Shown here piece after piece: positions 1-10,852 of a DNA stretch of 64,000 bases. The position numbers were made by a program, and so were the translations under genes. Position 1 is the stretch's first letter, and each line of letters begins with the position of its first letter. The stretch is from positions 96,889,712 to 96,953,711 of the forward strand of contig NC_055991.1 in NCBI RefSeq assembly GCF_018446385.1, written 5' to 3'. The stretch is from Zingiber officinale. Lineage: Eukaryota > Streptophyta > Magnoliopsida > Zingiberales > Zingiberaceae. Under the pieces are notes generated by a model. The model was not told the origin of the DNA. It made no database searches and saw only the letters and a program-made list of their open reading frames with translations.

Positions 1-560
1 TTATGCATATCAGTTGTACCTGCTGAGTGTTGGACTCACCCCGCCTCCATTGTTGATATTTTCAGGTTGATGCTGTCCGGAGCGGCCCCCCATCTGCACG
101 TAGAGCCAGTTCTCTACTAGTTCGTTATTTGTTTTTATTTGGCCTTTTTCTATATCAGACTTTGTTTTTAGTATTGTCTTTGGATTTTTCCTATGGATAT
201 TGTATGGGTGATACTTTTTGATGGATTTTTGATATGATATTGGATTTCATTCTACTACGTGCCTGCCTGGACAGCAGAAGAGGTGAGTTCGTTGGATTTG
301 AGCTTTACGAGTGTAGTGGAATAGGGTGGATTTCGAGTCAGAGTCCTATTGTTATTAATTCCTATTATTAACTGCTTGGTTGTGACAGCCAGAGGCTGAA
401 TATCTTTATAAACTGCGTGGTGCTTTTTTTAATTTGTGTTATTATTCCAGCCGCATGTGGCTGAGGTATATAGTGCATGTAGAAAAATTTCAGATTGTCC
501 GTCGTACAGGGGAGATGCTGCCGAAATTTCTTCGGACAGAGACTCCTCCGGGGCGTGACA
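1..560 (+). mobile_element. 3' part of a Ty3-type LTR (cut by window start)
   Basis: This stretch matches, with clear divergence, the reverse complement of about 7885-8460, the end of the LTR of element G1. Shared landmarks are GGCTGAGGTATAT, GTACAGGGGAGATG, GCCGAAATTTCTTC and the terminal CGTGACA (CGTAACA in G1). The CA at 559-560 is taken as the LTR end, so this copy lies in plus orientation. No primer-binding site follows it. It is therefore either the 3' LTR of an element to the left or a solo LTR. Confidence 0.75.
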
Positions 561-787
561 TCTATGAACCCTCTTGGACTTTTTGGCAAAGCCCCAACCA
601 TCAACGGATTTGGTGTTGTCCTTACCGTGAGCCGTTTGCTGCGGACTAGATAGATCATTATGGTGGATCTATTCACCCTCTTGGGCTTTTTGACAAAGCC
701 CCAGTCATCAACGGATTTGGTGTCATTCTTACCGCGAGTTGTTTGTTGTGGACTAAATAGATCAATTATGGTGGATCTATTCACCAT
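561..787. repeat. Tandem duplication of a 107-108 bp unit (2.1 copies)
   Basis: Unit 1 is 561-667, unit 2 is 668-775, and 776-787 begins a third copy. Each unit carries AAAGCCCCA, CATCAACGGATTTGGTGT and GACTARATAGATCA. The copies differ at roughly 15 sites, so the duplication is not recent. No coding function is evident. Confidence 0.8.
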
Positions 788-2258
788 CCTCTCCCACTCT
801 CCCAACTCACATCCTTTCACCATAGCTACTGTGTACAATTACAACATAGAGTCTCATGCCCTCATCATACACAGAATGAACCCTTCCCACACAAAATACA
901 ACTCACTCCTTCCCTTGTACAACCCATCATGCCCCCCTCCGAATGATCTCTCAAGCTCCCATATGCATTGACCTCACCACACAAAATAAAGCTGCCCTCC
1001 TCAAAATAAAGCTGCCCCTCCTCACTTAACTCGTACTGCTCCATGCTACTAGTGCTCCAATCCAGCTTCATGCCATGCGTGTAAACCCAAGTAGTAAGCC
1101 ATGTGAAGCTTAATGCCTTGCATTCAATCCAAAAGCAGTTCTGTACATGAAACCAAAATTCATTCTGTACATTTTTTTTTTCTTTTTTTTTCTTTTTTTT
1201 CTTAATAAAATAAATCCCTCACATGCAAGACCTCTCTTCACAAAATACAACAGGGCACCTCAAGTGGGCCATCAAGGCGGTTGGTGCGGTATCTAGTCCT
1301 GGCGGGCGTCCAAAGTACGGTAGATATGGGTCTGAATCCTCCTGAAGACCTGGTCCGAGTCAAACGGCTCACTCTCGAATCTCAAGCGGCTACGGGCTTA
1401 CCAGATGTAGTGTATCAGTGCAACTATAGCGACATGGCGTGCATGTATGAGTATCTCTATCCCTTGAAAATGTCGTGCATAGACCCATAGCATTTTTCTG
1501 TAAGTTGTCATCTCATGTGTCATGCATAATTGAAAGGAGAGAGAGGAAAAATGAGAGAGACAAAGAAAAGAAATGAAAGAGAAAAAAGTTAATCTGACAA
1601 AGAGGTATAACCAAAAGAAAATGTATCTTTTGGGCATTTTCAAAGTTTGGTCTTTGATCCATTCGGATCTTTCGGTGTGTCCTTTGAGCAAATCATAACC
1701 GAAAGGAAAGAGAGGAAAATGGAGAAAGAGAAAGATTAAAAAAAAGAAAGAGAAAACTTAATATATATAATCGAAAGAAGATGTATCTTTTGGGCATTTT
1801 AAAAGTTTGATATGTCTTTTGGTCCATTCGGATCTTTCGGTGTGTCCTTTGGGCAAATTCTCTCTTGCCTTCTCTCTACAATCTGCTTCTCTCTCAAACT
1901 ACCAGCAGAGTTTAACTTATTTATCTGTCGATAATCATGTGATAGATTTGCAACATGAAGCAAGGATTGAATTAAGCCATGGACAATGTCTTCCCTTATA
2001 GGAGCCTTCTCGATACATGATTTACTTGTGGGTCTAACGATACTGGCGCTTTCAGAGAGGTTTTGTAGGATACTTTCGGTGCCTTTTGGCACCTGCTAAT
2101 TCACACAGATTTATCCATATCATCAAAGGAAGCTTCGTCACCCGTTCCCAACGAGGAAGCAAATTTTAGACTCGGCACAAGTGATTGACAATTTTCTAGC
2201 TAAGTTGGCTAGCTCTATCCTCCCTTATCTCGTCCAAATTGAAGGTGAAATGCAAACC
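788..2258. other. Intergenic region upstream of HPR
   Basis: No gene is recognised here. It holds a T-rich tract at 1172-1203, a purine-rich direct repeat (listed separately) and a pyrimidine-rich stretch near 1855-1900. The short open frames lack codon bias or recognisable motifs. The last few hundred bases probably contain the HPR promoter. Confidence 0.6.
1526..1857. repeat. Direct repeat of about 165-169 bp, two copies
   Basis: Copy 1 is about 1526-1694 and copy 2 about 1695-1857. Both begin with a GAAAGGA-type purine-rich half and end with ATGTATCTTTTGGGCATTTT, then TCCATTCGGATCTTTCGGTG. The copies differ by small indels and substitutions. They lie 570-900 bp upstream of the HPR start codon. 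Confidence 0.75.
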
Positions 2259-2267
2259 ATATATAAA
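2259..2267 (+). promoter_or_regulatory. Candidate TATA box of the HPR gene
   Basis: ATATATAAA lies about 160 bp upstream of the HPR start codon. That fits a short 5' leader beginning around 2290-2300. It is the best TATA match in the region, but there is no transcript support. Confidence 0.5.
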
Positions 2268-2426
2268 GCAAACTTCATCTTCTTATCTCAAAGCGGCACG
2301 AATCAATATGGTCCAAGTAAAACAACAACAATAGAATATGCAAATTAAAATCCTCTTATCCTCTAGCACATGTATAATCAATAAATCGAGAAAACACATT
2401 GCTAGTGCCACCCAATTACCTCAAAA

Positions 2427-4986
2427 ATGGCGAAGCCAATATCGATCCAAGTGTGGAATCCCAATGGCAAGTACAGAGTCGTTAGTACCAAATCCATGCC
2501 CGGAACTCGGTGGATCCGCCTCTTGACTGACCAAGACTGCCGCGTTGAGGTAGTTATAACAGCATCTCTGATATTAATCTCTATATCTTGATCGACTCGA
2601 CTTTGTCTTCGTAGATATGCACAGAAAAGAAAACCATACTATCGGTGGATGACATCGTCGCACTAATTGGAGATCGGTGCGATGGAGTAATTGGACAAGC
2701 AAGTACACTGTGTTGTCGCCTTATACAAGAATCCTTTAGCTGCTCTATTGATCTTGATAACCTTGTAATCTGTGGGACATGCAGTTAACGGAGGACTGGG
2801 GTGATGCGTTGTTTTCTGCTCTGAAGAGAGCCGGCGGAACTGCTTTTAGTAACATGGCTGTTGGCTACAATAATGTTGATGTCGGCGCCGCTAACAAGTA
2901 TGGAATTGCTGTTGGGAACACTCCTGTAAGTTATGTCAGAACTGCTTTTATTTATTTTTGTTTAGTTAATTTATCTTTTGCTGGATGATCTTTTTCATGT
3001 TGTAGGGAGTTCTCACAGAGACAACGGCAGAATTGGCTGCCTCGCTTTCACTAGCAGCTGCCAGAAAAATAGTTGAAGCAGATCAGTTCATGAGAGCTGG
3101 CTTATATGATGGATGGCTTCCCCATTTGTATGCTCTTGTTAATACTTGTCCTGTTTCCGTGCTTCTCAATATTAGTTAACACACTGAAACATTCATCTTA
3201 ACATGATGGCATGGTCAGTGCTTTGATGAAGTTTATAGAGTTAAATCTTACCATAAAATGATTCAGGGCTTTGATGAAGTTTGCGAAACCTTTCTTCTTG
3301 AACTGAAGTATGAATTTAACATGATCATATATTGCTTATGCTAGGTTCGTTGGAAACCTACTCAAAGGACAGACAGTGGGAGTGATTGGAGCTGGTCGTA
3401 TCGGGTCTGCGTACGCTAGGATGATGGTAATTCTTTAGTGACTACTTTTACCCCATAACTTGTTGCTACATCTCATGCATGCACTTTAATTTATCCAGCT
3501 AACATTAGCATCAGAAGAGATTTCCCAAAGATGAATCTATTTAACGTTGCTTCTTAATTTCTTCCTTGGACAGATTGAGGGCTTCAAGATGAACCTGATA
3601 TACTATGACCTGTATCAGTCGACAAGGCTAGAGAAGTTCGTGACAGGCATGCTGTCATCACCTTTTTTTCTCTTATTTAATAATTATTAAAATCCATTTG
3701 ATTTGAAGTTAACTAGACTGTTCATTTCGGTGCATATTCAGCATATGGACAGTTCCTACAAGCAAATGGTGAACAACCTGTTACATGGAAAAGAGCTGCG
3801 ACCATGGAGGATGTGCTCAGAGAGGCTGATGTAGTAAGAATTCATACATCGCATGCATTCTATGCCATGTTAGCAGAGCTGGTTATATTAGAGTGGAAAT
3901 TAAATTGTATTGGATAGATTTAATAATTTGTTTATAGATGAATCATGTAGTGAATACCAAGGAGTTGGAACAAAGCCAACGAACGGTGATAGTGATATGA
4001 TACTCTTTTGTGGTTTGGAAAGAAAGTTATTTTGCTAGCTAGATATATATACTTAAATATAAGTGGAACTAAGTCCATTCAATTTGTAGATAAGTCTTCA
4101 TCCTGTGTTGGACAAAACTACATATCACCTTATAAACAAAGACACGTTGGCCATTATGAAAAAGGTGAACCTTGTGCTGTATTTTCTATAAATAGAGTCA
4201 AGAAGAATGGTATATAATTGTTGGCCTCCTGCAGGAAGCAGTACTGGTGAATGCAAGCCGAGGACCAGTTATCGATGAAGCTGCTTTGGTTGAACATCTG
4301 AAGGCAAATCCTATGTTCCGTGTAGGTCTCGATGTTTTTGAGGTAATTATGCGAGGATCAGTTCAACACTTATGATTGGCGACACTGTCGAGTAAATTGA
4401 AAATCTGTTTTGCTCTTCTGCACAGGATGAGCCAAAGATGAAACCTGGTCTTGCTGAACAGAAAAATGCAGTTGTTGTGCCACATATTGCCTCTGCATCT
4501 AAGGTGACAGACAACACACAGATTGATGCTTAATTCGGCCAACTTTGAGCAACCTAACTTATTTTGTTTCCTTGAAATTCTTGATATAGTGGACGCGTGA
4601 AGGAATGGCCACTCTTGCTGCTTTAAATGTTCTTGTAAGTTCACTGTGTCACTTGATTGTTTATTTATGACAAGGAAATTAGAAATTATATATAATCCTT
4701 CTTAGAGACTTCTCTAGGAAAATTCTCCTTAATCCTGCTATATTATATTTATTGCATGCAGGGAAAGATTAAAGGGTATCCAGTTTGGGGGGATCCAAAT
4801 CGTGTTGATAAATTCTTGGATGAGAAATCTCTAGTTCCTGCAGCATGTCCAAGCATTGTTAATGCTAAACAGCTTGGTATTATTCCGACTTTTATCTTAA
4901 TTTATTTTCAACTCTCTTCTTGTGGAACACTTTCATTAATTTGGCAAATAATTTATTTTGTAGACCTGCCAGTTTCAAAACTGTGA
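2427..4986 (+). CDS. HPR1: Peroxisomal NADH-dependent hydroxypyruvate reductase, 13 exons
   Basis: Hydroxypyruvate reductase reduces hydroxypyruvate to glycerate in the photorespiratory cycle of leaf peroxisomes. Exons: 2427-2549, 2615-2698, 2785-2925, 3006-3127, 3345-3426, 3574-3646, 3742-3833, 4090-4164, 4235-4342, 4426-4503, 4590-4634, 4762-4876, 4964-4986. Reading frame is kept across every junction and gives 386 aa, the usual length of plant HPR1. The start MAKPISIQVWNPNGKYR is typical of the family. The NADH-binding motif GAGRIG spans residues 172-177. The D-2-hydroxyacid dehydrogenase triad is visible as R273 (NASRGP), E302 (DVFEDEP) and H320 (PHIASAS). The protein ends in SKL, a type 1 peroxisomal targeting signal. 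Introns 2 and 6 have GC donors. The last intron is in frame and stop-free. All family residues I can check are present, so the gene looks functional. Confidence 0.95.
2699..2784 (+). other. HPR intron 2 with a GC-AG border
   Basis: Exon 2 must end with the codon CAA (GVIGQ) for residue L of LTEDWG to follow in exon 3. The intron therefore begins GCAAGT and ends CAG. GCAAGT is the usual consensus of GC-AG introns, which the major spliceosome handles. Using the next GT would add bases and break the frame. Confidence 0.8.
3647..3741 (+). other. HPR intron 6 with a GC-AG border
   Basis: Exon 6 ends GTG ACA G and exon 7 starts CA TAT GGA, which together give VTAYG as expected for the family. The intron therefore begins GCATGC and ends TTCAG. 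The GT a few bases downstream would shift the frame. A T-to-C change at a former GT donor is an alternative origin, and a sequencing error is possible. Confidence 0.75.
4877..4963 (+). other. HPR last intron: 87 bp, in frame, no stop codon
   Basis: The intron has GTATTA...TTGTAG borders and a length divisible by three. The frame stays open from exon 12 through the intron to the SKL end. Retention would insert 29 mostly hydrophobic residues before the last few and would keep the peroxisomal signal. Splicing it out gives the normal QLDLPVSKL end. Confidence 0.85.
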
Positions 4987-6939
4987 TGCAATACAAGATA
5001 AACACAGCAGATGAAAGGCTTTTTTATTATTTAGACACAAGGGGATATATATCTAGCCACGATGTATATGGCTGCCACACAGTTCTTATTATTTATCAGA
5101 TATGCTTTCCCGTGCAAGGATGAGCAAACCGCCCCAAATCTTGCTCCAATTTAGCTAAAGAAATTCCATTGAATTGGATTTTAGGTTCTTTAGAATAACA
5201 TTGACGTTCAGTGACATGTTTCAATTCTATACATAAAATTTGATAATTCCCATCCAAATCAAACTCAATATAGATATTAAAAGTACACATTGAAGTTTGA
5301 ATACACACATTAAACAATTTATTAAAAATCTCTAAAGAATTGAATGTTTTGAAGAACAAGTTTTATTCAAATATATCAAACTCAGTTATAATTTAATTTT
5401 GAAATGAAAACATGTAAACGAAATAACAAATTCATTAAAATGGGAATATAAAGTCTTAGACAACAATAGCTTTGATTTCTATGAACATTTTGGAGTATAA
5501 GGTGTTAGTATGGAAACATATGCACCAAGATATTCTTAAAAATTTGTGGATAATTATTTAATAAAGGTAAGTATTTATCGTTAAATATCTATTTTTCTGT
5601 ATATATATGATTAATGATAAAGTTCCATGGATTAATAGGTATATTAATTTGAAAACAGTCCTTAATCGAATAGATATTTAGAGGGGAACATGAATATCTA
5701 GATCAAGACTGAGTACTAGGTCTAGATAGATCGATGGATGGATATCTAAGTTGTACTTGGGATCCCTTGAGTTTAGAGTTACACTGGACATGACCCACTT
5801 AAGAGGAAACTACATATTAAACATCATTGGTTGTTCCTCTAATGAACAAGTGTAACTGATCTTTTGACTTGATATATTCATTTATTCTATGTGTGGAGTT
5901 ATATACTTTGACACAGTTAAAGGTAGTCTTTAATCGAATTATGATTAATATAGTAGTTGGGTGTATGACAAAATATAGAGAGAATAATGTTAAGTCAATA
6001 GAAGATTCTCGCTCTCTTGAATTAGGAGTTAGCATCTTGGTCGCTTGATAGATATATTAGTGGCTCGAAACTCATGACCAGGAAAATATGATTTATCATT
6101 AAAGAAGAGTCTATTATACGTTGAAAATCAAGTATAATAATTAATTTGATGATGATGCATAGTGTACCGAATTAATTGAGATATAGGCTAGATGAAAAAA
6201 TTGAATTACACAGATCTTGTCTGAGAGTTTACGAGATGAAGCACTGGGCGACAATGGGTGACGACGAATAATGATTTTGATACTGATGGACAAGAGAGGA
6301 TCCGAGAAAACCACAGCGGACCTCACTAACGCTCGAATACAAGACAATCGATCCGAGAAAACCAAAGCAGATCTATGAGTAATACCTCGCAAACAGGAAC
6401 TCCGGCGAGGTGGCTCCGGGGATCAACAAAACTCTGCAATCCGATGGATGAGGTGATCTCGTCTTCCTGTACATGATGAGACCAACCGACAAAGCGTTAG
6501 TGACCTAAGACCAAGATGGGAATCCCTGATTAGGCCCTCCGACGCTCAAGTTAGTCTCCGGCGAGAAGAAGAAGAAGCAAGTATGAAAATTAGGGTTTAA
6601 TCTGGATGCAATGCGTATGTTTGCGTACCTTGCCAGTGGAAAGGATTCCCCTTTTTATTCCACCTCATCTAACCTCCATAGTCATGAGGTGGACCCCGGT
6701 TTGTTAGAGTTTGTTAAGAGATGACGTAAGCTAGAACTGCAATAATAGTTTAAGGAATCTTTTTCTTACCCCAGATATACCTTCTTTATCATTTAGCATA
6801 CCTGTGGAGATTTCTAGAAAATATTTGCTGCCAAATTGATTAAGTTATCATATGATTGTATATTGTTATGGTTCACCTGTTACATATACCTGGTTAGTCA
6901 TATAAACTTATTTTACATATATGAGGAATATCTTCTATC
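4987..6939. other. AT-rich intergenic region after HPR
   Basis: No gene is recognised. The HPR 3' UTR should lie at the start, but no clear poly(A) signal stands out. Around 5750-6080 the text (gatcccttgagtttagag, gaattaggagttagcatc) looks like an old copia-type LTR remnant, which I cannot prove. 6380-6680 is less AT-rich, with GCGAGAAGAAGAAGAAG and ATTAGGGTTT. Confidence 0.4.
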
Positions 6940-7870
6940 CGTGGTAGTCTCGGTCGGCGTTCTGTACTAGATCGGTTATTTATGTCCGCATAGAACTTCA
7001 TTAAAATCCTGTAAGGTTGAAGACCTTTATGTTTGATCTATTTTCCATACTCGACCTGTCTATTGAACTTGGCTGGTCATACCTTGTCGACCAAGATTGA
7101 TCAGTCGGACGTATAAAGGCACCATTGCCCTTCAACCCTTCCTTCGGTTGGCCGTATGCCATTAAATGCCTCTGTACTCGATTGGTGTTATTAAGCTCGA
7201 CCGGTCCTACCTTATCGACCGAGACTAATCGGTCGAGTGTATATAGGCCTTCAAGATAGTGTAAATGCTAAGTGCTTCTACTTTCGATCGGTCTCTTACA
7301 CTCGACCGATCTTTGCCTATCGAACTCACATGTTCAGATGATCTATCGAGAGCGACCGACCCTACATCATTGACCAAGATAACCCAGTCGGGCTTATAGA
7401 GGCACTATTACCCAATAACCCTTCCTTCAGTCGGTCGTATGCTAAGGATCTTGTGAGACTATATGCCTCTGCATTCAGCCGGTCTATGAAAACCCGGCTA
7501 GCCCTTGCCTACTGAACCGATAGGCTAAATCGATTTGTCGCACTCGCTTGACCTTTCTCTATTGTGCACAAGGCTAAGAACTTTCACACTCGGCCGACTC
7601 TTTATGTTTGGTCGGTTATTTATGCCCGGTCGAGTATTCGTGCTCGATCGGTCTGTGCTTACCAAACTCATATACTCGGGTGACCTTGTCACGCTCCGGT
7701 CTGCCTAAGGTTAAACTTTCTTTATACCGGATCGATCCTTTATATCCGACCGACCGAACATACTCGATCGGTCTTCTCGGCCGGTTCTACATGCTCGGTC
7801 GGTCCTACCTGCTCGATCGGTCTACCACGTCTGATCTGTCTTTGTCTGCCATGCGTGTAGCGACCCCCCC
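6940..7870. repeat. Degenerate CG-rich repeat built on GATCGGTC / GACCGA
   Basis: Short motifs such as CTCGATCGGTC, CCGACCGA and CTCGACCGGT recur dozens of times in both orientations, every 20-60 bases. Unit length is irregular. This could be a decayed LTR U3 region or the subterminal repeats of a DNA transposon. No terminal inverted repeats were found. It abuts the end of element G1 at 7885. Confidence 0.55.
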
Positions 7871-7884
7871 TTTGCCGGGTCTGA

Positions 7885-10740
7885 TGTTACGTCCTAGATA
7901 GTCTCTGCCAGAAGAAATTTCGGCAACATCTCCCCTGTACGGGTGATAATCTGAAACTTTCTACAATGCCCTTAGGGTCACATATACCTCGGCCAACATG
8001 ACCGAAACAATAACAAAAAAAAAAAAATAAGGCAACACCCACGCAGTTTAATAGTAAAACTAAACTAATGCAACGATAAGAAAAATCCTTTCAAATATCC
8101 TACTCAACTACATCCATAAAGCACAAAACTTATATCCTACTCAATTACACCCATAAAACTCAAATCGCAACGCAATAAAATCAACTCACCTCTTCTGTCG
8201 TCCAGGCATGCATGTAGTCAAATATATCCAATAAAACTCATCGACAATAAAGATAATACAATATCCATAAAGCAAAACCAGCATAAGTCCAATACATAAA
8301 CAACTATATAGTAAGAAAAGAACAATGAAAAGGTCCATATAAAAATCCTCGAAATCTAGAGGGGGACTAGCGATTGGAAATCCTCCGGACAGCCTCAACC
8401 TGAAAATAGTATATCAACGAGGTGAGTCAACTCCTCAGCGGGTAACTACTGACATGCATAATAAGAAATATAACAAATAGTACTAATCATGCATACAGTC
8501 TCCTGATATAAGAAGGATAAATGCAACTGAAATAAATAGGAGAACAACTGTACTTACTAGGACCTGGTGTATGGATAATAAACCGAGAGGTATCGAAATC
8601 CTGTATGCATGTCAAACATATGCATCCACTCAATATGCAGTAAATAAATACAGCAAATACAAGCAATAAATGCATCAATGCCTATGATTCCAATGACATG
8701 TCCTGGTCACCCCTACTGCCAGTCAGCCATCTCACACACGATGGTAAGACCGAGTGGGTAGGGCTGTGACAACCGTGCACTCTGCCATCACTACTCATGA
8801 TGAGTGATAAAGTGGACGGGATGCTGTCAGAGTACACCTATCCTCCTACCCCAAATCATAAGTGGGGGAGGTTAATGCTCTCATCTCCCTGAGCCAGTCC
8901 AGAGGAGGGATCCCTGACATGCTACTACGCTACGTCACGCTACCCATGAGTGGACCAACGGAGTACTAACAGAGCACCTACTGCAACACACCCTGCCTGA
9001 ATAAAAACCACTAGCCCATGAGTGATTGTGTGCGCGGATCCATGTAACTAGCGATGTGCTCAACAATAATGGAGTCGACTATCGCACAGCATGCAATCAT
9101 GCGAGATGGTGCATGTCACTAAACATGAAAATAGCTTGAACCTATCCATCTCTACATAATGTGTACCATAGGACAAATGGACCAAATCAATGGTCTAGGT
9201 GCACAAGTCAGATAAGGTATAAAAACCTAGGTCTTGAACATAATAAGGCATGGTTATGTCACTACCTCTATAAGCATATAAAATTAGGTGGGTACTAACA
9301 TGGAATGCATAACAAGTAAGCAAAATAAGCATGTAACAGGTATCCGGTAGTGACAAACCGATGCAGATAAGAAACATAATTATTACTACTTGATAAAAAC
9401 TACTATGTGTATCAAACGACATATCTAAAAATAGATAAGTCTAGGTACCCGCCTCCAATAGAAAGGTCCAATCCAGTCCAAATTCGACGTCGAGATGCTC
9501 GTCTCGCATCAAAGTCCTGTGCCACCAATATATATACATTTTTATTTAGCTACAACTCAAATGAATAGCTAAATAAAATCCTTAAGAATAATTTAGGGAA
9601 AAACCATAAACCTCAACCTAACTAAATTAAATCTAACGGTTAATTAGGGTTAGTTACCTAATCCCCAATCAAACCATTAGATTAATAATCCAAACCTAAA
9701 TCAATTATACTAATCATGAAGTCTACCTCATACCTAATTCAAATCTATCATCACAATATTCCAATCAACATAGAATCTACAACAAGGATACAATTCTCTA
9801 CTCCTTACCTCATTGCTCTAAAGCTTCTATCGATAGCACAATTAGAGGTTGTTTTGTTGTTGCTAGCAACAAGATAAGTTGCTGGATCAAAGAAACCGCA
9901 GCAAGCCCTACTGGAATTCTTCCCCACTGTCGGATTAAGATGAGGACATCACAAATCAACAATACCTAATTACAGAATACAATGTCTTACCTCCAAGATC
10001 ACACTTAGGGCACCGAGTCAGGAATTAGGGCATGGTGTAGAGGTGGTTGGCGCTGTTCTCGTGCGACGGCGATGCTTTCCAGAGGAAGAGGGGAAGATCG
10101 GACGACTGTGGTCCTAATTTAGGGCGCGGATAGCAACAGAAACTTGACCACATTGAGGAAGAAGAAGCAAAGACCTCGGCATCGGTTGCTCGCGTGGACG
10201 GACGGCGACGACGGAGTGGCGACGGCAAAGGGGAGATCTAAGGCAGTGGATCAATTGGTCGAATCAGTCCTCACCGCGACGGCTAGGGCAGAGGAGAAGT
10301 GGCATCCCACACACGCGAGTGAGAAGAAGGCCCGCGCCGACGGTGAAGGGGAGAATATGATCGGGCGGTTCAGGAAGAAAGAGGAGAGAAAGGGTTGACG
10401 TCGGGGGAAGTTTAGGGTATGGGTAAGGAAGAGGGAAGAGGTTGAGAAATGGGAGCAGGTGCCGTCGGTGGAGAAGAGGAAGTGACGCGAGGGAGAAGAA
10501 ATCGTTCGGCGCGAGGAGGTTAGGGCACGACGTCACGACGGGGGGAGAAAGAAAAGAAAATAAAAAGAAAAAGGAAAATCAACTTTTCCTCGTTTAAATG
10601 TGGTAGCCTAAACAGGCTTTCCCGAGGCGCAATATTTTTCCCCGTAAACTCGTCATACGAGCTCTGAAAAATTTCCAAAAAATGTCTAAAAATTTCATAA
10701 AATTCCCTTATGATTATTCACCCTTTTTTGGTATTTTACA
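7885..10740 (-). repeat. 3' LTR of G1 (2856 bp)
   Basis: On the minus strand it starts TGTAAAATACC and ends GGACGTAACA, the usual TG...CA. It is preceded by a purine tract, GTGGGAGAGAA. 10025-10540 is GC-rich and carries spurious open frames. The low-coordinate end is related to the LTR fragment at 1-560. The LTR is longer than in most copia elements, as expected for Tekay/Del chromoviruses. Confidence 0.8.
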
Positions 10741-10852
10741 TTCTCTCCCACTAATAAAAAATTTGGTCCCCAAATTTTCGTTATCTACCATCAGCAAGTA
10801 CTAACATCAGATAAAGAATATAAATGTTGAACGATAAATTAACCCACATACC

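Noticed and set aside
368..1071. Overlapping frames of 68-156 codons near the window start
   Set aside because: They translate tandem repeats and LTR sequence on both strands, with no domain or codon signal.
10025..10536. Open frames of 67-90 codons in a GC-rich stretch
   Set aside because: They lie inside the G1 LTR, overlap each other on both strands and lack motifs.
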